A DNA stretch of 64,000 bases from JAJXWB01 sp046349085 (GCA_046349085.1 JAXMDA010000001.1:248001-312000); one strand, 5' to 3'. Counted from the first letter of the stretch, positions 17,412 through 26,750 are shown. Notes: generated by a model not told the origin, from the letters alone. Translations and numbers: made by a program.

Positions 17412-18596
17412 ATGGCGGCGACACGGCGGGGCTTTCGACAGCTTCTCCTCGACATTCACCTCTATCTGTCGCTGACGCTCGGCCTCGTTCTGGTGGCGGT
17501 CGCAGTATCGGGCGCGCCTCTCGTCTGGCGCGACCACGTCGACCGCATTCTCAATCCCGACCGCTACGCGATCAGCGGCGCCGACATCCGTCTGACGCCG
17601 TCGGGCTATGTCGCGAACGCGCTGGCTGCGGCGGGTCCCGATTTCCGCGCCGTCGACCTGCGCTATCCCGCCGAATCCGGCTGGCCGCTGCGCGCGAGCC
17701 TGCGCGCCGCGCCGAAGGACGGCGGCGCTGCGCGCAGTCTCGTCGTGACGCTCGATCCGCCGACCGGCAAGGTTCTCGGCGTCGCGGGCGTCAGCGCGAC
17801 CTTCGTCGGCGTGCTGCACAATTTCCATCACATGCTGATGATCCCGCAGTTCAGCGGCCGGCAGATCGTCGGCTGGATCGGCGTCGCGCTGCTCTTCCTG
17901 TCGCTCAGCGGGCTCTATCTGTGGTGGCCGCGCAACGGGGCCTTCGCGCAGGGTCTGCGCTGGCGGCGCTCGCCCTTCACGACATCCAACCTGCATCACC
18001 TCGCGGGCTTCTGGATTTCCATCCCGCTCGCCATCGTGTCGCTGACGGGAATCTATCTCGCCTTTCCGAACGCCGCCTATTCCTTCATGTCCTCAGTCGC
18101 GACCATGGGCCAGCCGATGCGGCACGGCGGATTTTCCGCCCTGCCCGCGCGCGAGACGAACATCGACGCCGACCGCGCGCTGGCGCAGGCCCTTGCGCTC
18201 GCGCCGGGCGCCGCGCCGCGCATCGTCACATTTCCCGTCGCGCCGCGCGGCGGCCACGACCATGAGCAGAAAGCGAGCGCCGGCGAATGGCGCATCCAGG
18301 CGCGGGCGACCGGCGCTTCGGAAGCGACGACGATCCTCGTCGACGACCGGACCGCCATCGCGCGCCCCGGCCCCGCGCCGCAGTCCGGCGACCGGGCCGC
18401 GCGCCTCATCAAGGACCTGCACGAGGCGCGGCGCGGCGGCGCGGTCTGGGAAGTTCTGGTGTTCCTGACCGGCGTCGCGCCGCTTCTGTTGTTCGTCACC
18501 GGCGTGACGATGTGGCTGCGCGCCCGTAAGAGCCGCAAGACGCTTGAGGCCGCGCGCGCTGCGCCGCGCCACACAGACGCCGCGGCGCGGGTTTGA
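17412..18596 (+). CDS. PepSY-associated membrane protein
   Basis: 394 residues with four predicted membrane helices: about 17-38, 155-178, 196-220 and 350-370. Two PepSY-type periplasmic regions lie between them. Conserved features include 'DIHLYLSLTLGLVLVAVAVSG' at the first helix, 'HNFHHMLMIP', 'GLYLWWPR' and 'HHLAGFWISIPLAIVSLTGIYLAF'. This family is often encoded beside TonB-dependent siderophore or metal receptors and is thought to handle periplasmic metal-chelate reduction. It converges on the TonB receptor gene with only 6 bp between the stops. Confidence 0.88.
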   Translation: MAATRRGFRQLLLDIHLYLSLTLGLVLVAVAVSGAPLVWRDHVDRILNPDRYAISGADIRLTPSGYVANALAAAGPDFRAVDLRYPAESGWPLRASLRAAPKDGGAARSLVVTLDPPTGKVLGVAGVSATFVGVLHNFHHMLMIPQFSGRQIVGWIGVALLFLSLSGLYLWWPRNGAFAQGLRWRRSPFTTSNLHHLAGFWISIPLAIVSLTGIYLAFPNAAYSFMSSVATMGQPMRHGGFSALPARETNIDADRALAQALALAPGAAPRIVTFPVAPRGGHDHEQKASAGEWRIQARATGASEATTILVDDRTAIARPGPAPQSGDRAARLIKDLHEARRGGAVWEVLVFLTGVAPLLLFVTGVTMWLRARKSRKTLEAARAAPRHTDAAARV

Positions 18597-18602
18597 GCGC
18601 GC

Positions 18603-21239
18603 TCACATGCGCGCCGGCCGGAAGATGCCGATGTCGTTGAAGTCCTTCGACCCCAACTGGAACTTGCCGGACAGCGTGTAGGTCCGCTGCGGGAAGGGGT
18701 GGAACAGGAAGTATTTGTAGTTGCCGAGATTATCGACGCCCGCGGCGAATTCGGCCTTGTCGTTGAGCTTGTATCTGACCTTGGCGTCGACGACGAAGAA
18801 ACGGTCGAACGACTGATAGACGCCATGCGCGACATCGTTGTTGGAGATCGTCGACCACATGCGATCCTGCCAGCGCGCGGCCGCCGTGAACGACCAATGG
18901 TCGTCCGGCCGGTAGACGCCGACCAGCGTCCAGCGCCATTTCGGCACGTAATTCATGTTCTTGCCCACCGGCGACCAGTTCCAGAGATCGTTGTTGGCCG
19001 CCGTGCCGCCCGCCCAGCCGGCGTCGGCGAGAATGTGCGAATCCACGAAGGTCGCGCTGCCCGAGAGCTCGAAGCGGTCGATCAGGAAATTGTCCTTCCT
19101 GAAGGCGATTTCGACGCCGCGATTGCGGACCTTGTCGATATTGGCGATGGACGCCACGGGCGCGGCGGCGCCGGCGACGAAGATGTTCTGCGACACGATG
19201 GCGTCGCGCACTTCCTCGCTGAACATTGAAACGCGCAGGCTGCCGTCGGCGCCGATCTTTCGTTCGACCGCGACTTCGGCGTTGAGCGCGACTTCCGGCC
19301 GCAGGTTCGGGTTGGGATTGGCGATGACGCCCGTCGCGCCGACGATCGTGGTGAGGTTGTAGAGTTCCTTGACCGTCGGGAACCGGTTGGCGAGGCCGAT
19401 GGAGCCGGTCGCCTTCCAGTCGTCGTTGGGCGTCCACTGCAACGAGCCCTTCGGCGAGAAGCGCGTGTGATGCAGGTTCGGCTGGAAAATCGGAATGTCC
19501 GAATTCAGGTTGGACAGCGTCTTGCCCCAGTCCGTCCCGAGCGCATTGATCGCGGCGATCTGCTGGTTGTAGCCGTCGCGCGCCTGCCAGTTCTCCCACC
19601 GCCCGCCGAGGGTCAGCTTGAAGTCGGGATGGAAGCGCCAGGCGTCCTGCAGCCAGAGCGCCTGCGTGCGCGTCGTGCCCTGCGCATTGGAGGCCGTCGC
19701 AAAAGCCGTGGATTGTCCGGCGGCCCAGGCGGTCGTCAGATAGGTCTGGTTGTTGAGGTGATATTCGTCGGCGTGGACGCCGAAGCTCACCTCATGCTTG
19801 CCGAGATATTCGGGCCGCCAGATTCCCTTGAGATCGAGCAGGTTCCAGTACGTGCCGCCGAATTTCACATCCTTGCCGTTGGGCGTGAAATACGGCGAGC
19901 CCGCCACCGCCGAATAGGGCGAGAGCTGGTCCGACTTCAGGTAGGAGAAGTTCGCGAAGGACAGGTCGAAATCGAAGACGCCCGATGTCGCCGATTTCAG
20001 CGAGACGGCGTTGGTCAGCACTTGCTCCTGCACGCGATACCAGTTCGAGCCGAAGGTCTGGAGCACGGATGTCCCAAGCGCGGTTGCGCCGGCGGTCGTG
20101 CCGAAACTGCCGATGTAATTGTCCGGGAACGTGCTGGAATCGTTCGACCAGAAACCGACCTGATAGGTTCCGCGAATGGTCGGGGTGAAGTCGTAGGCGA
20201 GCTTCAGCTTGCCGTTCGCCTGCACCTGGTCGAGTTCGCCGCCCGCGCCGAGCACGTTGGCGGCGTTGCCGACCTTGTTCGAGGCCCAGTACATGCCCGC
20301 CCAGGGGTACATCGACGCTGTCGTGATGTAGGACAGCGGCTGCGTCTTGTTGAACGAGATATTGCCCGACGCGAACCACGAGAAATCGTTGATGCGATCG
20401 CCCACCGAGGCGCTGGTGATGTGGGTCGGATAAATCTTCTTCGTTCCCCACAGGCTGAAGGTCTGGAAGGATTCGGTCTGCTTGAGGTTGACCTCGAGCT
20501 TTTCCGGCATGCGCGTCGTGATCTGCAGGACGCCGCCGAGCGAATTGCCGGGATAGGCGGTCGAGAAGGGTCCGTAGAGAAAGTCGACGCGCTCGATTTC
20601 CTCGGGCGCCACCAGCCCCCAGCGCGGCGCGCCGATGGAATTGTCGTTGCCGATGAGCGCGGTGATGAGAATGTCGTCCATGTAGACGAGCGAACGCGCG
20701 CTGGAGCTGAGCCCCCATGTGCGCGTCGCCAGCACCGCCTGCGTGTCGCCGTCGTTGCGCTTGCGGACGAACAGGCTCGGGAAATATTTCACCGTGTCTT
20801 CCGCGTCGACGGCGTTGATCTGCTCGTCGATCTGCTTGCGCGTGATCGAGGCGACAGCCGGACTGGGAAGCTGGAATCGCTGGACGAAGGCGGGGCCGCC
20901 CGAGGGCGTGTTCGGCGACCAGCGGGCGAGCGTCGGCAGGGGCGCCGGCGCAGCCGGACCCGAGGCCGGCGCCGGCGCGGCGCGCGCGGCCACGGGACGC
21001 GGCGGCGCGCGACGCGCGACGCGGGCGGCCGGCGCGGGCGCGACCCGAACCGGCCGTTGGGAAACCACTTTGCGCGGAGCGCGGGGCCTGGGCGCCGTCA
21101 CGACTACGGCCGGCAAGGCCGACGCCTCGGGTTGCGGCGGGGCGGTCTGGGCGTCGGCGAGAGGCGCCAGGATCGCCACGGAAATCGCGGACAGGACCGC
21201 GCGCGCGGACACGCCGCGCAAAAGAACGGAACGAAACAT
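18603..21239 (-). CDS. TonB-dependent outer-membrane receptor
   Basis: 878 residues. A signal peptide (cleavage after ADA at about 30) is followed by a TonB-box-like 'ALPAVVVTAPR' (about 41-51). An unusual Pro/Ala/Arg-rich stretch runs to about 112, then the plug domain ('DAEDTVKYFPSLFVRKRNDGD', 'GPFSTAYPGNSLGGVLQI') and a 22-strand barrel ending in aromatic-type 'YTLSGKFQLG'. Substrate is probably a metal chelate, judged only by the neighbours (PepSY, DUF2946-like). A GGAG ribosome binding site precedes the start. A perfect palindrome lies 49 bp upstream of the start. Confidence 0.92.
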   Translation of the reverse strand: MFRSVLLRGVSARAVLSAISVAILAPLADAQTAPPQPEASALPAVVVTAPRPRAPRKVVSQRPVRVAPAPAARVARRAPPRPVAARAAPAPASGPAAPAPLPTLARWSPNTPSGGPAFVQRFQLPSPAVASITRKQIDEQINAVDAEDTVKYFPSLFVRKRNDGDTQAVLATRTWGLSSSARSLVYMDDILITALIGNDNSIGAPRWGLVAPEEIERVDFLYGPFSTAYPGNSLGGVLQITTRMPEKLEVNLKQTESFQTFSLWGTKKIYPTHITSASVGDRINDFSWFASGNISFNKTQPLSYITTASMYPWAGMYWASNKVGNAANVLGAGGELDQVQANGKLKLAYDFTPTIRGTYQVGFWSNDSSTFPDNYIGSFGTTAGATALGTSVLQTFGSNWYRVQEQVLTNAVSLKSATSGVFDFDLSFANFSYLKSDQLSPYSAVAGSPYFTPNGKDVKFGGTYWNLLDLKGIWRPEYLGKHEVSFGVHADEYHLNNQTYLTTAWAAGQSTAFATASNAQGTTRTQALWLQDAWRFHPDFKLTLGGRWENWQARDGYNQQIAAINALGTDWGKTLSNLNSDIPIFQPNLHHTRFSPKGSLQWTPNDDWKATGSIGLANRFPTVKELYNLTTIVGATGVIANPNPNLRPEVALNAEVAVERKIGADGSLRVSMFSEEVRDAIVSQNIFVAGAAAPVASIANIDKVRNRGVEIAFRKDNFLIDRFELSGSATFVDSHILADAGWAGGTAANNDLWNWSPVGKNMNYVPKWRWTLVGVYRPDDHWSFTAAARWQDRMWSTISNNDVAHGVYQSFDRFFVVDAKVRYKLNDKAEFAAGVDNLGNYKYFLFHPFPQRTYTLSGKFQLGSKDFNDIGIFRPARM

Positions 21240-21287
21240 GTAAAGCTCCGAAGGGCGGGCGAACGCGCGCGGCTTCGTGGAAAATCA

Positions 21288-21304
21288 GCAATTCAGGGAA
21301 TTGC
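21288..21304. promoter_or_regulatory. Perfect palindrome upstream of the TonB receptor gene
   Basis: GCAATTC-AGG-GAATTGC, 7-bp perfect arms with a 3-bp spacer, 49 bp before the receptor start. It does not match the Fur, Irr or RirA consensus sequences I know. It could be an operator for a metal regulator; that is inference. Confidence 0.45.
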
Positions 21305-21377
21305 GCGGAGGGCGCGAAACGCGGCCGGGGGATCGCAGGCGCGCGGCGGCGATACGCCGTCGGCTCAGCGAAGAGGC

Positions 21378-21764
21378 TCAGGCGAGCGGAGGACCGCGGG
21401 AGGTCGGCCCGCCGTGCAGGGCGGGCGAAAACTGGCCGGCCGGATCAATCCAGGCGACGAGGCGCACGGACGCCTGCGCCGGCAGGCCGATCTGCGCAGG
21501 CGGGACGAGGCCCGGCGCGTGGGAGAGCGCGCAGGCGTCGCAATGAACGGCGGCGGCGCCTTGCGGCCCATCCTGGTCGTGGCCGGTCAGGCAAAGGTCG
21601 GGCAGCGTGCCGTCGGGAAGCGCGTAGGCGGCCAGTTCGATGGCGGAGAGCGCGCCCGCGACCGGAGCGACGGGCTTGTGCGCGAAGCCGAGCGTCGCCA
21701 TCGCCAGCGCATAGAGCGCGACGACCCACACGTTCGCCCGGCAATGTCGCAACATTGGCAACAT
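21378..21764 (-). CDS. DUF2946-like small Cys-containing protein
   Basis: 128 residues. One N-terminal hydrophobic helix (11-28, possibly an uncleaved or cleaved signal) precedes a region with Cys58, then Cys75-x2-Cys78-x3-His82, and a C-terminal RGPP. That layout and the tail are typical of the DUF2946 family, which is commonly found beside TonB receptors and PepSY proteins and suspected in copper or iron handling. The start is ambiguous between 21764 and an ATG 9 bp downstream; neither has a clear ribosome binding site. It is encoded just upstream of the receptor on the same strand. Confidence 0.7.
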   Translation of the reverse strand: MLPMLRHCRANVWVVALYALAMATLGFAHKPVAPVAGALSAIELAAYALPDGTLPDLCLTGHDQDGPQGAAAVHCDACALSHAPGLVPPAQIGLPAQASVRLVAWIDPAGQFSPALHGGPTSRGPPLA

Positions 21765-21942
21765 AAGGGCAGATAAGCGGTGGCCACAAAGCGAGTCAAT
21801 GCGGCAAAGCTGTCGCACCCCGAGAGGCGCGCCGTCGTCCAAAGAGCCGAATTGCAAGCCCGAACGCGGCGTGTCAGGTGTTTCGAGGCAGGAAGCCAGG
21901 GTCGGGCGCGCCATCGGCGGCGCCCGCTGCGAGCGGGGGCTC

Positions 21943-23586
21943 ATGACGGACGCCAGCGAAGTCGCCGTACGCGAATTCCGCCAGATCCTTATCTGGCCCT
22001 TGCAGCTCATGCCGTTGCAGGCGGGATGCGGCCTGCTCAACCACTGGGATTTTCTGGATCGCGATCCCAACAGGACCTGGGTCGAACTCGACGACGAGTT
22101 CCCCGAAAGCCCCGAAGATTTTCAGGAGCGGCACTACAGGGAATTCGCGGCCTTCCTGCCGCACGTCCAGCGCTTCCTGTACGGCGAGCGGGCGTCGCGC
22201 ACGGGACGCACGACCTACGGCGAATCGCCGATCCGCATTTTCCGTCGCGCCGACGTGAAGAAGGCGCGGCTGCATTTCCACGGTCAGGCGGAGGCCACCG
22301 AGGTCGAGGTCGTCCACACCGACCTCTATTTCTTCTTCGACGTTGACGTCGCAATCCTCGTCGTCGAGATCGCGGCGCGCGACCTTCCATTGTCGCGGGC
22401 GCAGGACATCATCTATCGCTTCGGCCGCGCCTATCCCGCCGGCTGGAGCGAAAGCGGCGCGGGCGTCAATTGCCCCGAGCGCGTCGAATGGCTCGGCGCC
22501 GACGGCGCGGTTCTCGCCGCCTCCGACTACGAGGCGCGCGCGAAATACCTGACCTCGGTCTGCAAGGACCAGGCCTCGGCCATTTCCTTTCACTGGGAAT
22601 ATCTGCTCGCGCCGATGACGCTGAACCAGCGCGCGCAGATGGCGCCGGTGCGCTATCGCCAGCTCGAGTTCCACCGGATGCCGACGATGGCCTGGCTCGC
22701 CGTCGACGACCCGCGCGCGCTGACGCGCGCCGACTACATGCGGCTCGCCTTCGCCTCCGCGCCCGGCGCGCCGACGGAAACGCCCTATGCCGCGGGCTTT
22801 CTGTCCGATTTCGAGCAACGCTATTGCTACGACCGCTTCTACGATCCGCTGCGCGGCGACGGTTGGACTAATACGCGCGTGCTGTGCAGCGGCCAGAGTT
22901 TCGTCGCCGTCGGGCCTGCCGGGCGCTCGCTGTTCGTCGACGCCGAGCGCGGGTTTCTCGCGCAATTCCGCCACCAGTATTTCCTGCTCGGGCTGATCGC
23001 GCATTTCCACCGCGCCGCGATCCTCATGCTGTCCGACCGGCTCGTCGCCACCGTCAGCCGGCTCGACATGGAGAGCAACGCCTCGGTCAGCCAGTTCCGG
23101 CACGACATCAGGCAGACGCTGGAAACCTTCCTGCGCTTCACGCACCGCTATTATTTTTCGGAGATCTCCGACCAATTGCCGATGCGCGACCTGTTCCGCA
23201 TGTGGGTCAGCCATCTCGGCACCGACAGGCTGTTCGCCGAACTGCGCCACGAACTCGGCGACATGTCCTCCTATCTCGAGACCGATCTGCTGCGGCGACA
23301 GGCCAAGACCATCCTGCAACTGACGGTGACGACGCTGCTGAGCCTCATCGGCACGGTGACGACGGGCTTCCTCGGCATGAACCTGTTCGCCCATGCCGAG
23401 ATGAGCACGGTGGAGCGCACGCTGATCTTCTTCGCCGTGCTGATCCCGACCACGCTGCTCCTGCTCTACACGGTGATGGTGTCGCGCCGCTTCGCGGAAT
23501 TCCTGGACTCGCTCGCCGACGAGGGCGCGACATGGCGCGAACGAATGCGGGCGCTCGGCTCGATCTGGCGCGGCGCGCGGCGTTAG
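21943..23586 (+). CDS. CorA-like divalent-metal transporter homologue
   Basis: 547 residues, much longer than typical CorA (about 320). The C-terminal end has two membrane helices (about 456-477 and 492-514). At the end of the first lies GMN (478-480, in 'GFLGMNLF'), the selectivity motif of the CorA/Mrs2/ZntB superfamily. The soluble N-terminal portion (1-440) is expanded. It contains 'FFFDVDVAILVVEI' and a long helical arm rich in 'ETFLRFTHRYYFSEISDQ'-type sequence. It should form an inner-membrane metal channel; the ion is unknown. The start at 21943 follows GGGGG and fits the family better than longer alternatives. Confidence 0.78.
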   Translation: MTDASEVAVREFRQILIWPLQLMPLQAGCGLLNHWDFLDRDPNRTWVELDDEFPESPEDFQERHYREFAAFLPHVQRFLYGERASRTGRTTYGESPIRIFRRADVKKARLHFHGQAEATEVEVVHTDLYFFFDVDVAILVVEIAARDLPLSRAQDIIYRFGRAYPAGWSESGAGVNCPERVEWLGADGAVLAASDYEARAKYLTSVCKDQASAISFHWEYLLAPMTLNQRAQMAPVRYRQLEFHRMPTMAWLAVDDPRALTRADYMRLAFASAPGAPTETPYAAGFLSDFEQRYCYDRFYDPLRGDGWTNTRVLCSGQSFVAVGPAGRSLFVDAERGFLAQFRHQYFLLGLIAHFHRAAILMLSDRLVATVSRLDMESNASVSQFRHDIRQTLETFLRFTHRYYFSEISDQLPMRDLFRMWVSHLGTDRLFAELRHELGDMSSYLETDLLRRQAKTILQLTVTTLLSLIGTVTTGFLGMNLFAHAEMSTVERTLIFFAVLIPTTLLLLYTVMVSRRFAEFLDSLADEGATWRERMRALGSIWRGARR

Positions 23587-23993
23587 GGCGGGCGCATTTA
23601 TCGGAATCGTCATCGCGAGGAGCTCCGGTGAAACCGCGTTGCGGTTTCGCCTGTAGCGACATGGCGATCCATCCGCCGGAACCGGAACAAGCTCCGGTGG
23701 ATGGATTGCTTCGCTTCGCGCGCAATGACGGATGCGTCGACCCAAATGCCGTAGGCTCTGACTGAAATTCGCATCGCGAAAGGGCCACGGCCGCGCCGGA
23801 TCGCGCGGGCGCCCGCGCATTTCAAGACCGTCCGCAAACTTTAATTAGCCGCTTAAATTTCCGCTTGCGTCCGCGTGGCGTTTGGTTGATGGTGCCTTGG
23901 CGTAGGGCAAAATTGTGCGACAGTTTTCAACTGAACGCTCTTTGCTCAAGCGCAAAAGATTTGCCGCAACGACGGCAGACGCAGGGGAGGATA
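23587..23993. other. Intergenic region, 407 bp, non-coding
   Basis: No convincing gene. It holds the palindromic repeat element described separately (23608-23730), then a lower-GC stretch (about 23820-23950) that probably contains the promoter of the downstream ABC transporter operon. A GGGAGG ribosome binding site is at the end. Confidence 0.6.
23608..23730. repeat. Imperfect palindromic intergenic repeat (REP/RPE-like)
   Basis: The outer arms CGTCATCGCG (23608-23617) and CGCAATGACG (23721-23730) are near-complementary. Inside lies a perfect 8-bp hairpin GAAACCGC-GTT-GCGGTTTC (23630-23648). A second arm pair reads GCGATCCATCCGCCGG and CCGGTGGATGGATTGC. The flank 'GATTGCTTCGCTTCGCGCGCAATGACG' is the type of sequence dispersed in many Hyphomicrobiales genomes. 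It sits between a converging stop and the liv promoter. Confidence 0.7.
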
Positions 23994-24866
23994 ATGCTCG
24001 ACTTCGTCCAGCAGACGATTAGCGGGATTGCGGTTGGCTGCGTCTATGGCCTGATCGCGCTCGGTTTCGTGCTCATCTACAAGGCCACCGAGGTCGTGAA
24101 CTTCGCCCAGGGCGAACTCATGATGCTCGGCGCCTTCCTCTCCTACACGTTCATCGCCTCGCTCGGCCTGAACTACTGGCTGGGCTTTGCGGCCTGCGTC
24201 GTCTGCATGGCCGTGCTCGGCATGGCGATGGAGCGGCTCGTGGTGCGGCCGATCCTGGGCTATCCGCAATTCTCCATCGTGATGGCGACGATTGGCCTCG
24301 GCATGGTGCTGCGCGCGCTCGCCGGCATGTTCTGGGGCACCGACGACCTGCGCATCGAGACGCCTTTCTCCAAGGGCGTCGTGCGCATGGGCTCGCTGGT
24401 GATCGCAGCCGACAACCTGTCGATCATCGTCGCGACCGCCCTGCTCTGCGTCATTCTCTACAGCTTCTTCCGCTTCACGCGCATGGGCGTCGCCATGCAG
24501 GCGGTGTCGCAGAACATGCTGGCGGCCTATTACATGGGCATTCCCGTGAAGAAGATGTTCGCCGCGATCTGGGCGATCTCGGCCATGGTGGCGACGACGG
24601 CCGGCATCCTGCTCGCGCCGATCACCTTCATCCACGCCAATCTGGGATTTCTGGGCCTCAAGGCCTTTCCGGCGGCCGTGCTCGGCGGCTTCACCTCGAT
24701 CCCCGGCGCGCTCGCCGGCGGCGTCATCATCGGCGTGGTCGAGACATTGTCGGGCTTCTACCTGCCCGAAGGCTTCAAGGATATCGCCGCCTATATCGTG
24801 CTGCTCGCCGTTCTGCTCCTGCGTCCGCAAGGCCTGTTCGGCGGCGCGGCCCTGAAGAAGGTCTGA
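23994..24866 (+). CDS. livH: Branched-chain amino acid type ABC permease (LivH family)
   Basis: 290 residues, about eight membrane helices. The start region 'QQTISGIAVGCVYGLIALGFVLIYKATEVVNFAQGELMM' is the LivH signature. The cytoplasmic 'MGVAMQAVSQNMLAAYYMGI' is the ATPase coupling (EAA-like) loop. It forms half of the translocation pore with the LivM-type protein 4 bp downstream. The start is chosen at 23994 because GGGAGG precedes it. Substrates of this class include amino acids, urea and aromatic or dicarboxylic acids, so 'branched-chain' is only the family name. Confidence 0.92.
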   Translation: MLDFVQQTISGIAVGCVYGLIALGFVLIYKATEVVNFAQGELMMLGAFLSYTFIASLGLNYWLGFAACVVCMAVLGMAMERLVVRPILGYPQFSIVMATIGLGMVLRALAGMFWGTDDLRIETPFSKGVVRMGSLVIAADNLSIIVATALLCVILYSFFRFTRMGVAMQAVSQNMLAAYYMGIPVKKMFAAIWAISAMVATTAGILLAPITFIHANLGFLGLKAFPAAVLGGFTSIPGALAGGVIIGVVETLSGFYLPEGFKDIAAYIVLLAVLLLRPQGLFGGAALKKV

Positions 24867-24870
24867 CGCA

Positions 24871-25992
24871 ATGGCCTTCCGCATCCGCACCGGCTACGAG
24901 GGCGACCTCGCCCTGTTCAAGACGCCGCAGTCGATCGCCTCCTACGGCGCGCTTCTGCTTCTGCTCTGCGCGGCGCCGTTTGTCCTCGGCTCCTATTTCC
25001 TCAGCCAGATCGTGTTCGTGCTGATCTACACGATCGTCGGCATCGGTCTCGTGCTGCTGTCGGGCTATGCCGGGCAGACCTCCATCGGCCATGCGGCCTT
25101 TCTCGCCATCGGCGCCTATACAGCCGCCAACGCGGCGAAATTCGGCGTGCCGATCTACATCTACCTGCCCGCGGCCGGCCTGCTCACCGGCCTCGTCGGC
25201 TGGCTCGTCGGCCTGCCGGCGCTGCGGCTGCACGGCATCTATCTGGCCATCGCCACTTTCGCCTTCGCCCTCATCGTCGAGGAGATTCTGGCCCGCTGGG
25301 AGACGGTGACGCACGGCAACGAGGGCCTGATGGTCAAGCCGGCGTCGCTGTTCGGCAATCCGCTCGGCGAATGGGGCCTCTATTATCTGTGCATCGGCGT
25401 GACGATCTTCGTCATCGTCATCGCCGTCAACGTCATCCGCTCGCCGACCGGCCGCGCCTTCCTCGCGCTGCGCGACAGCGAGACGGCGGCGCGCTCCATG
25501 GGCGTCGATTCCGCCCGCTACAAGACCTTCGCCTTCGCGCTTTCGGCCGGCATGACGGGGCTCGCGGGCGTGCTCTACGCGCACAAGCTGTCGTTCATCT
25601 CGCCGGAAATGTTCACGCTCGCGCTGTCGATCGAATTCGTGATGATCGTCATCATCGGCGGCATCGCCTCGCTGCGCGGCGCAGCGTTGGGCGCGGTCTT
25701 CATGATCATGGTCGATCCCATGCTCGTGCTGGTGAAGGACAAGCTGCCCGGTCTCATCGGCGCGGTGACAGGCTCCGCGATCGCGCAGGACAAGGCGAGC
25801 GTCCTGCTCGCCACGCCCGGCGTGAAAAGCCTGATCTTCGGCCTCATCATCATCTTCTTCATCATCTACGAGCCGATGGGCCTCGACGGCCGCTGGATGA
25901 AGATGAAGACATGGTTCCGGCAGTTCCCGTTCTACCGGCCCGCAACCTTCCGCCGCCAGAAAATGTACCTGAAGTCGGAGCGCGGCCGATGA
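24871..25992 (+). CDS. livM: Branched-chain amino acid type ABC permease (LivM family)
   Basis: 373 residues with 8-10 membrane helices, containing 'GIGLVLLSGYAGQTSIGHAAFLAIGAYTAA' and the coupling loop 'LALRDSETAARSMGVDSARYKTFAFALSAG'. It is the partner of LivH in the pore. Its stop overlaps the start of the livG gene (ATGA), giving coupled translation. The C-terminal 50 residues after the last helix are basic and cytoplasmic. Confidence 0.92.
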   Translation: MAFRIRTGYEGDLALFKTPQSIASYGALLLLLCAAPFVLGSYFLSQIVFVLIYTIVGIGLVLLSGYAGQTSIGHAAFLAIGAYTAANAAKFGVPIYIYLPAAGLLTGLVGWLVGLPALRLHGIYLAIATFAFALIVEEILARWETVTHGNEGLMVKPASLFGNPLGEWGLYYLCIGVTIFVIVIAVNVIRSPTGRAFLALRDSETAARSMGVDSARYKTFAFALSAGMTGLAGVLYAHKLSFISPEMFTLALSIEFVMIVIIGGIASLRGAALGAVFMIMVDPMLVLVKDKLPGLIGAVTGSAIAQDKASVLLATPGVKSLIFGLIIIFFIIYEPMGLDGRWMKMKTWFRQFPFYRPATFRRQKMYLKSERGR

Positions 25993-26747
25993 CCTACTTC
26001 GCGCTCGACAACGTCTCGATCCAGTTCGGCGGGCTGAAGGCCGTCGACGGCGTTTCCTTCGATGTCGCGAAGGGCGAGATATTCACGATCATCGGCCCGA
26101 ACGGCGCCGGCAAGACGACGCTCTTCAATCTCATCAGCCGGCTCTACAACGTCTCGAGCGGCAGGATCATTTTCAAGGACGAGGAGATCACGCAGCTCAA
26201 CGCGCAGCAGATCGCCGGACGCGGCATCGCCCGCACGTTCCAGAACATCGAATTGTTCGACAACGCCTCCGTGCTGCAGAACCTGCTCGTCGGCCGCCAT
26301 CGCCATTCGACGACGAAATTCTGGGAGGACCTGTTCTTCCTGCCGAAGGTGCAGCGCGAGGAAGTCGCGCATCGCCATGCGGTGGAAGAGGTCATGGAAT
26401 TCCTGCGCCTGCAGCGCTACCGCGACACGCTGATATCAGGCCTGCCCTACGGCGTGCGCAAGGTGGTCGAAGTCGGGCGCGCGCTGTCCATCGGGCCGGA
26501 AGTGCTTCTGCTCGACGAGCCCTCCTCCGGCCTCAATGTCGAGGAGACGTCTCGCATGGCGGAGTGGATCCTGGAGATCAACCGCCGCCTCGGCATCACC
26601 ATCCTAATGGTCGAGCACGACATGTCGCTGGTCAGCCGCGTGTCGGACCGCGTGCTGGCGCTCAACTACGGACGCATCATGGCCATGGGCACGGCGCAAG
26701 ACGTGCAGAGCCATCCCGATGTCGTCGCCGCCTATCTCGGAGCCTGA
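25989..26747 (+). CDS. livG: Branched-chain amino acid type ABC ATPase (LivG family)
   Basis: 252 residues. Walker A is GPNGAGKTT. The region between Walker A and the signature is extended ('FQNIELFDNASVLQNLLVGRHRHSTTKFWEDL'), as in LivG. The signature is degenerate: 'LPYGVRKVVEVGRAL' in place of LSGGQ. Walker B is LLLDEP. Non-canonical LSGGQ is common in LivG because the LivF partner can supply the canonical one. It starts within the livM stop and is followed 3 bp later by livF. Confidence 0.93.
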   Translation: MTYFALDNVSIQFGGLKAVDGVSFDVAKGEIFTIIGPNGAGKTTLFNLISRLYNVSSGRIIFKDEEITQLNAQQIAGRGIARTFQNIELFDNASVLQNLLVGRHRHSTTKFWEDLFFLPKVQREEVAHRHAVEEVMEFLRLQRYRDTLISGLPYGVRKVVEVGRALSIGPEVLLLDEPSSGLNVEETSRMAEWILEINRRLGITILMVEHDMSLVSRVSDRVLALNYGRIMAMGTAQDVQSHPDVVAAYLGA

Positions 26748-26750
26748 GGC

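Noticed and set aside
23900..23935. Sigma-54-like TTGGCG sequence before the liv operon
   Set aside because: The -12 TTGC element is absent at the required spacing.
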